Shown here: one piece after another, positions 60,601-64,000 of the stretch | Position numbering within the stretch: position 1 is the stretch's first letter | Layout of the letters: each line of letters opens with the position of its first letter | From: Flavobacterium agri | GTDB lineage: Bacteria > Bacteroidota > Bacteroidia > Flavobacteriales > Flavobacteriaceae | Assembly: GCF_013401995.1 (NCBI RefSeq) | Contig: NZ_JACBJI010000003.1 | Location: forward strand, 434,001 to 498,000 | DNA: 64,000 nucleotides | Direction: 5' to 3' | Position numbers and translations under genes: made by a program | Notes under the pieces: model-generated | The model's input: the letters and a program-made list of their open reading frames with translations, nothing else | Database searches by the model: none | Told to the model about the DNA's origin: nothing

Positions 60601-62063
60601 ATCGTGTTTACCGTAAGCTGGACGTTGGGCAAACAGTTTTCCTGAGTGATGTCTATTTGGTCGAAAGTGACTTCTGGTTTGAACGTAAATCCGGAATAAT
60701 ATCCCCCGAAAGTCGCGGCGTCACTCGAGCCGTAAGAAGCTAAGTACAATTGTGTGGTCGAGGTAACGGCTACATGTCCGTCAAGCCCCAAAATCGTATA
60801 GGTTTCAAAATCGGCGTTTCCGGTTACCGATGTCGGGCCAACAATCGTCACGCCAGTCGCGGCAAGACCCGCAAGCGTCAAATCGGTACCGTTTACGTTA
60901 AAATTCAATGTAGATCCGACTTCTGTAACCATAGTGATTCTGCCGTTGAATTCCCGTGTGCCGACTTCGTTTATGAATGGTATGTTATCAATCACTTTCG
61001 GCGTCTCGCAACTCAAAGGCGGAACGAAAAACATCTCCTGGTTCGCCTGATCGCCTCTGGCGTCGTCACCTATGCTTTGGTAGGCGAACACATTCTTGTT
61101 GGTATGTACCGACATGTTCCCGTTACCGTCGAACTGGAAACCTTCAAAAAATACGTATTCGCCTGCATTAAGCGTAATGACGCCTGGCGAGCCGTTTCGC
61201 GTGACTTCGGTTCCGTCTTCGTCGGCTATGATGAGAACGGTTTCTACCTCGTTCATGCCCGTACTTTTTATGAAAATGTAGTCGGTTCCGGTGCGCTCGG
61301 CCGAAACGATCTGGTCAAAACCCAAATCGAGGTTGGCCATCGTTCCGTTCGTGCCTCCGAAAGACCCGCAATTCACCGCGATCGGTTTGTCTGAAGTCAC
61401 GAGTGTTCCCAATAAACCTTGCCTGTTGCCGTTTGACGGCCCTTGAACCGCTGCCACAAAACTTTCTCCGCTGTTGAGCGTGACCGAAAAAGGCGCATTT
61501 CCCGCAAATTCATTGTTGATGAACGTTACGCCGGCCTGCATGCCGCTGAAGTTGACCGTCGTATTGTTGTCTGTGGCGAGTACCGAAATGAACGTCAATC
61601 CGTTTTCGCTGTAACCGTCGTTCGGGTTGCGGAAACCGCCCACACGGAAACGCGTGCCCAAAGCCGCCATTCCTTTCGATACGATTTCACCGGCCTGGTT
61701 GCCGTTGCCCGCAATCAAACGCGCCGTGACGTATACCAAATCTTCGGCTTCGACGATGAATCCGCGATCGGAAAACGTATTTTGTGAAGACGAGGCGTCG
61801 AGTACAAGATTGGTATCGCTTCCGAAACCGATGCTGTACACATACGGAATATCGCGCGAAACCGTACCGTTCACGATTGCGCCTCCGATGTTGATGATCC
61901 GGAAGTTTACAGGTGTGATGCTAGGTGTAGAAATGTAAAGGAATTGCTCTTCGGCAGATACGTTGAACGAAGAAACCAAAGGCGGAATGTAATGGGTTTT
62001 GCTGAACTGCGCGAGGCAATTTAGGGACCACAGCAAAAGAAGCAAGGGTAATTTCTTTTTCAT
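57603..62063 (-). CDS. Giant T9SS type-B protein with IgGFc-binding-like N-terminus
   Basis: A 1486-residue exported protein. Signal peptide MKKKLPLLLLLWSLNCLAQ. The first ~500 residues (HYIPPLVSSFNVSAEEQFLY, then FLYISTPSITPVNFRIINIG and TNKNVFAYQSIGDD) match the IgGFc-binding-protein-like N-terminal region common in Bacteroidota. Next come an Ig-like domain, thrombospondin type-3-like calcium-binding repeats (DTDADGTTDNSDIDLDNDG, DSDGDGTPDALDLDSDNDS), two Ig-like domains, CDxxxxxDGFTQFDLT-type repeats and the C-terminal gliding-motility type-B domain (YFTPNADGFHDTWNL, RIFDRYGKLLKQLKA, WDGTYNGRPMPSDDYWFVI). It is a surface adhesin or matrix candidate, exported by Sec then T9SS. The 62088 gene ends 24 bases from its start, so the two are a tandem pair. 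Confidence 0.93.
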   Translation of the reverse strand: MKKKLPLLLLLWSLNCLAQFSKTHYIPPLVSSFNVSAEEQFLYISTPSITPVNFRIINIGGAIVNGTVSRDIPYVYSIGFGSDTNLVLDASSSQNTFSDRGFIVEAEDLVYVTARLIAGNGNQAGEIVSKGMAALGTRFRVGGFRNPNDGYSENGLTFISVLATDNNTTVNFSGMQAGVTFINNEFAGNAPFSVTLNSGESFVAAVQGPSNGNRQGLLGTLVTSDKPIAVNCGSFGGTNGTMANLDLGFDQIVSAERTGTDYIFIKSTGMNEVETVLIIADEDGTEVTRNGSPGVITLNAGEYVFFEGFQFDGNGNMSVHTNKNVFAYQSIGDDARGDQANQEMFFVPPLSCETPKVIDNIPFINEVGTREFNGRITMVTEVGSTLNFNVNGTDLTLAGLAATGVTIVGPTSVTGNADFETYTILGLDGHVAVTSTTQLYLASYGSSDAATFGGYYSGFTFKPEVTFDQIDITQENCLPNVQLTVNTITGFDTFQWYLNGSVIPGATLGSFTPTEPGYYYVKAGIAACGTELISDNIPVSLCAPDTDADGTTDNSDIDLDNDGITNCQESFGDVPFNLSNPLAGNVNAGSGAYTNSFTGSFPAGVGTPTAVPFAGSANGNFVTSVSAGNGNSVVYQMNFAQPVSFSLEYVTTANAADLTNTQGEFIVSAPTNRTITVLNPDNQLLIDTNYDGIYESGITQFSSFEIRFRLNGTNPLAAGSGTFSFRCHLANTLTFTHKNLDAAAENRATFRIVASCVPRDSDGDGTPDALDLDSDNDSIPDFYESQGDEFEPLSGNDTNSDGLDDSFPQNMAAADSDNDGHPDFLDLDSDNNGIFDLTESGSTAIDANNDGIIDGAPATFGSNGLANGIETAPNSGIINFNMADADSDGIWDFIESDNDGDECNDVLEAGFTDANSDGFIGNAAPVVNASGVVTSAGGYTTPNPNYNIPAPIVINTQPVANPTVTCELQNAVIAIDVNPGVTYQWQVSTNGTTYTNISDGPLYSGTTTNTLTITDVVFAMNGYKYRALLNRAGNVCGKVSDAATIQVNALPPVLNRTLVQCDTGDNPDGITIFNLSEADQSFLNGNTNFSLAYFLNATEAENNGTPLDNDYTNISNPQPITVKLTDLTTGCYSLSTLNLSVNLLANVTINLPGICDELTSEDGFTQFDLTDADIGNSPSQNVRFYETVNDALLEQNEIQNPQNYTNLTAYDATIYARLENTNANSCSRLYIINLKVYRLPDIDTNDALIPHVVCLNSPTFTTQIDAGILDGSSPSDYNYSWYYEGGLIANTAPTLTVIAEGLYSVRVTNSHGCSKLRYIPVIHSSQAIIESVDVVDFVDSNTITVTLGANSFGNYTYSLDHENAGQISNVFTDVAPGVHTIYVMDANGCPSAIWTDVSVMGFPKYFTPNADGFHDTWNLKGATGIRNTNSIVRIFDRYGKLLKQLKATSDGWDGTYNGRPMPSDDYWFVIELEDGRSAKGHFTLKR

Positions 62064-62087
62064 GCCCTAAAAATAGGGAATTAGCAC

Positions 62088-64000
62088 TTATCTTTTAAGA
62101 GAAAAATGCCCTTTAACTATGCGTCCGCCTGCAAGTTGCAACGTAAACCAATAATCTGTCGACGGAAGTTCCCTTGAATTGAATTTTCCGTCCCATCCGA
62201 TCGAATATCCGTCGAACTGGCACAACAACTTTCCGTATCGGTCAAAAATGCTGACAAGGCTCGAAGGTTGTGAATTTAAGGCAGTTACTTGCCAGTAATC
62301 GTGTATGCCGTCGCCGTTCGGAGTAAAATACGTGGGATAGTCTACGATGAACACCGAAAACGGCCCGATCGTATAGCATCGGTGTAGGTCGCGAATGTAA
62401 ATGTCGTAAGCGCCTCCGGGCAGATTCCCGAAATTCGGAGTGCTTTGGAAATGCTCGCCGTCTACAGAAAATTCATATTCGCTATTGCCCGAATAATGTA
62501 CGACGATCGAATTGTCGTTGCCTTGGAAATTAGTGATTTCGGCCCATTCGAAAACCGGCGGATCGGGCGTAACGACCGTAAATTCCTTTACCGCCTGGCA
62601 ACCGTTGGCATCGGTGACGGTAAGGGTGTAGTTTCCTATGGCGTTCACCGTAATCTGGCTTGAGGTTTCCCCTGTCGACCACAAATACGACGCAAAGTTG
62701 CCGGCCACCGATAACGTTAGGGTTTCGTCCGGACAGATATTGAGCGTTTCATCTTCGAATCCCGGCGGAGTCAAGGCCGTCACGTTAAGCGTAACCTTGA
62801 CGATGTCGTAACAAGCCGATCCGCTGACCACACGCGCATAAATGATTTGCTGGGACGCGGTCGTATTCGTGAAATTGTTCGATAGCGGATTAGTTTGCGT
62901 CAAAGCATCGAGATTGCTCGCGTAATATTCTACGGTAAGGCCTATCGGAAGTCCGTTGAGCACCAGAGGCGTGGCTTGTTGGTCGAGGTCGAAAGCCGTA
63001 AAGCCGTCTACTGTACCGTCCGTGTCGCATACCGTCAGGGCTTGGGGCGATGCCGGATTGTAAGTGAGTTGCAGGATTAGTGTGGCATACACATAACAGT
63101 CAAATCCATATTTCATTTTGGCGATGACCTGGGTGTCGTCCATAGCGTCGTAATACAAAGGAGGAATCGGGTTCGTATTCGAAATCGCATCGGCCATACT
63201 TTCGTAAAACGTCACCGGGTTGAACGCTGTGTTCCCCAAAGTAAGTGCGTCGATCGCATTGGTCAGGTTGAACGTAGAAATACCGTTGTTGTCGGGATCG
63301 CATTGCACCATCGTCACAGGACTTTGGTAGGCCGGTTCTGTCGAATACTCGAGTTTGATTTCACCCGTAGAAACACAGCCGCTTCCCAAAAGGATCTCCA
63401 CCTTGTAAGTGCCGGGTTGGGTAACATCATAAGTGGCCAATGTCGCACCCGGAATCAAAATATCGTTTTTGTACCATTTATAACTTGTCGCCCCGTTTTC
63501 CTGGGCATTGAGCGTTAACGTCGAATTCGGACACAACGCATTGAACGTCGAAAGCAGACGGTCGGCACCCAAGTCTTTTTCTACCTTGAAACTACCGCCT
63601 TTGAGGAAAATAGCCGAATCGTAAAGGTTGTTTCCCTGATCGGCGACGACGAGCTTTATGTGGTACAAAACACCGGCTTGCACAAAAGCTTTTGCCGTTA
63701 GCGGTTTGGTCTGTCCGTTGTAATTGGTCGGATGTTCGTCTGCGTTGAAAGCGTCAAAATATTCCTCGTTCTGCGGCGGACAAACCGTTCCCGGACCGCG
63801 CACCGTATTGACCGTAACCGGCGTAGAAGTCTGGGGCACGACCGCAAGGTTCTGGTAAGGATCGGACGTATTGGCTTTTTTGAGCAGGAACGCGAATCCG
63901 TCGGTATACGCGCATTGGTTTTGGGACGGGTTCGACAAATATTGCTCCGATGAGAAAATATATTCAAAACTGAATTCGCTGGCCTGCGGAAGGAAATCGA
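62088..64000 (-). CDS. T9SS type-B protein with choice-of-anchor L domain (5' end cut by window)
   Basis: The reading frame stays open to the last base, so the start and signal peptide lie beyond the window; at least 637 residues are present. The first visible residues, DFLPQASEFSFEYIFSSEQY then CAYTDGFAFLLKKANT and AFNADEHPTNYNGQTKPLTA, are of the choice-of-anchor L type of Bacteroidota surface proteins. Ig-like domains and CDxxxxGFTAFDL-type repeats follow, ending in the type-B gliding-motility domain (YFTPNGDGIHDYWQV, SIFDRYGKLLCQFDG, WDGKFNSRELPSTDYWFTL). An internal TTG at 63938 is not the start. It is upstream of, and probably co-transcribed with, the 57603-62063 gene. Likely a cell-surface adhesin. 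Confidence 0.9.
   Translation of the reverse strand, partial: DFLPQASEFSFEYIFSSEQYLSNPSQNQCAYTDGFAFLLKKANTSDPYQNLAVVPQTSTPVTVNTVRGPGTVCPPQNEEYFDAFNADEHPTNYNGQTKPLTAKAFVQAGVLYHIKLVVADQGNNLYDSAIFLKGGSFKVEKDLGADRLLSTFNALCPNSTLTLNAQENGATSYKWYKNDILIPGATLATYDVTQPGTYKVEILLGSGCVSTGEIKLEYSTEPAYQSPVTMVQCDPDNNGISTFNLTNAIDALTLGNTAFNPVTFYESMADAISNTNPIPPLYYDAMDDTQVIAKMKYGFDCYVYATLILQLTYNPASPQALTVCDTDGTVDGFTAFDLDQQATPLVLNGLPIGLTVEYYASNLDALTQTNPLSNNFTNTTASQQIIYARVVSGSACYDIVKVTLNVTALTPPGFEDETLNICPDETLTLSVAGNFASYLWSTGETSSQITVNAIGNYTLTVTDANGCQAVKEFTVVTPDPPVFEWAEITNFQGNDNSIVVHYSGNSEYEFSVDGEHFQSTPNFGNLPGGAYDIYIRDLHRCYTIGPFSVFIVDYPTYFTPNGDGIHDYWQVTALNSQPSSLVSIFDRYGKLLCQFDGYSIGWDGKFNSRELPSTDYWFTLQLAGGRIVKGHFSLKR

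Noticed and set aside
1..64000. CRISPR arrays, IS elements, rRNA operon
   Set aside because: No regularly spaced direct repeats, transposase or rRNA sequences were seen by eye; short tandem units found are contiguous and too short to be spacer arrays.

Overview
The window reads as chromosome of a member of the Flavobacteriaceae (Bacteroidota), Flavobacterium-like. Support comes from a long SecA with a large N-terminal insertion, three type IX secretion (T9SS) type-B C-termini (gliding-motility style) plus one type-A C-terminus, -7 boxes of the form TAnnTTTG, the rpmB-rpmG-DUF4295 ribosomal cluster, bacillithiol synthesis (BshC), ProS of the eukaryote/archaeal-like type, and many small Bacteroidota-specific membrane proteins and lipoproteins. 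No phage, IS element, CRISPR array or rRNA operon is visible. Genes are dense and lie on both strands.

Layout. 1-7.2 kb (minus strand): two tiny proteins, a tandem pair of secreted paralogues, secA, a DUF2795 protein, a PduO-type corrinoid adenosyltransferase and a MacB/LolD-type ABC ATPase. 7.4-11.5 kb (plus): envelope genes, namely a lipoprotein, a tandem pair of small secreted proteins with a tail-fibre-like N-terminus and C1q/TNF-like C-terminus, a DUF7218-like protein and an RCC1-repeat T9SS cargo. 11.5-14.1 kb (minus): a methyltransferase coupled to an ABC-F ATPase. 14.5-23.7 kb (plus): Hsp20, glycosyltransferase, 2-oxoacid dehydrogenase E2, exonuclease, FAH-family hydrolase, orphan Hpt protein, CinA, L28, L33, DUF4295, FtsY and two tiny membrane proteins. 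23.7-28.8 kb: membrane protein, serine hydrolase, lipoprotein, DUF721 protein, Ndk and BshC.

29.4-32.0 kb is the most distinctive locus: rtcB, prfH and a TPR gene overlap one another in a tight operon. RtcB/PrfH pairs are known as a system for repairing and rescuing ribosomes cleaved at the decoding centre; the coupled TPR gene is the unfamiliar part. 32-36 kb is a 1365-residue T9SS type-B protein, divergent from a B12-binding-type radical SAM protein with a TTG start. 38.6-40.5 kb is a classical sensor kinase/OmpR-type regulator pair. 40.7-48.6 kb holds a DUF1573 protein, an amidase with SH3-like repeats, a lipoprotein, RimO, a FadL-like outer-membrane protein, a Gly/Tyr-rich lipoprotein and ProS. 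Two tRNA-Glu genes and rpsT follow. 49.3-54.3 kb (minus) is a sensory cluster: membrane histidine kinase, 1176-residue REC/PAS/GAF/PAS kinase and single-domain response regulator. typA, a secreted esterase and two tandem giant T9SS type-B proteins complete the window; the last is cut by the right edge.

Intergenic DNA is unusually rich in foldback and simple-sequence elements: a perfect palindrome present twice, two loci bounded by inverted GCCACGAATT ends, heptamer/octamer repeats directly in front of three start codons, and a repeat-like leader before ftsY. These are the main sequence-level curiosities besides the rtcB operon.
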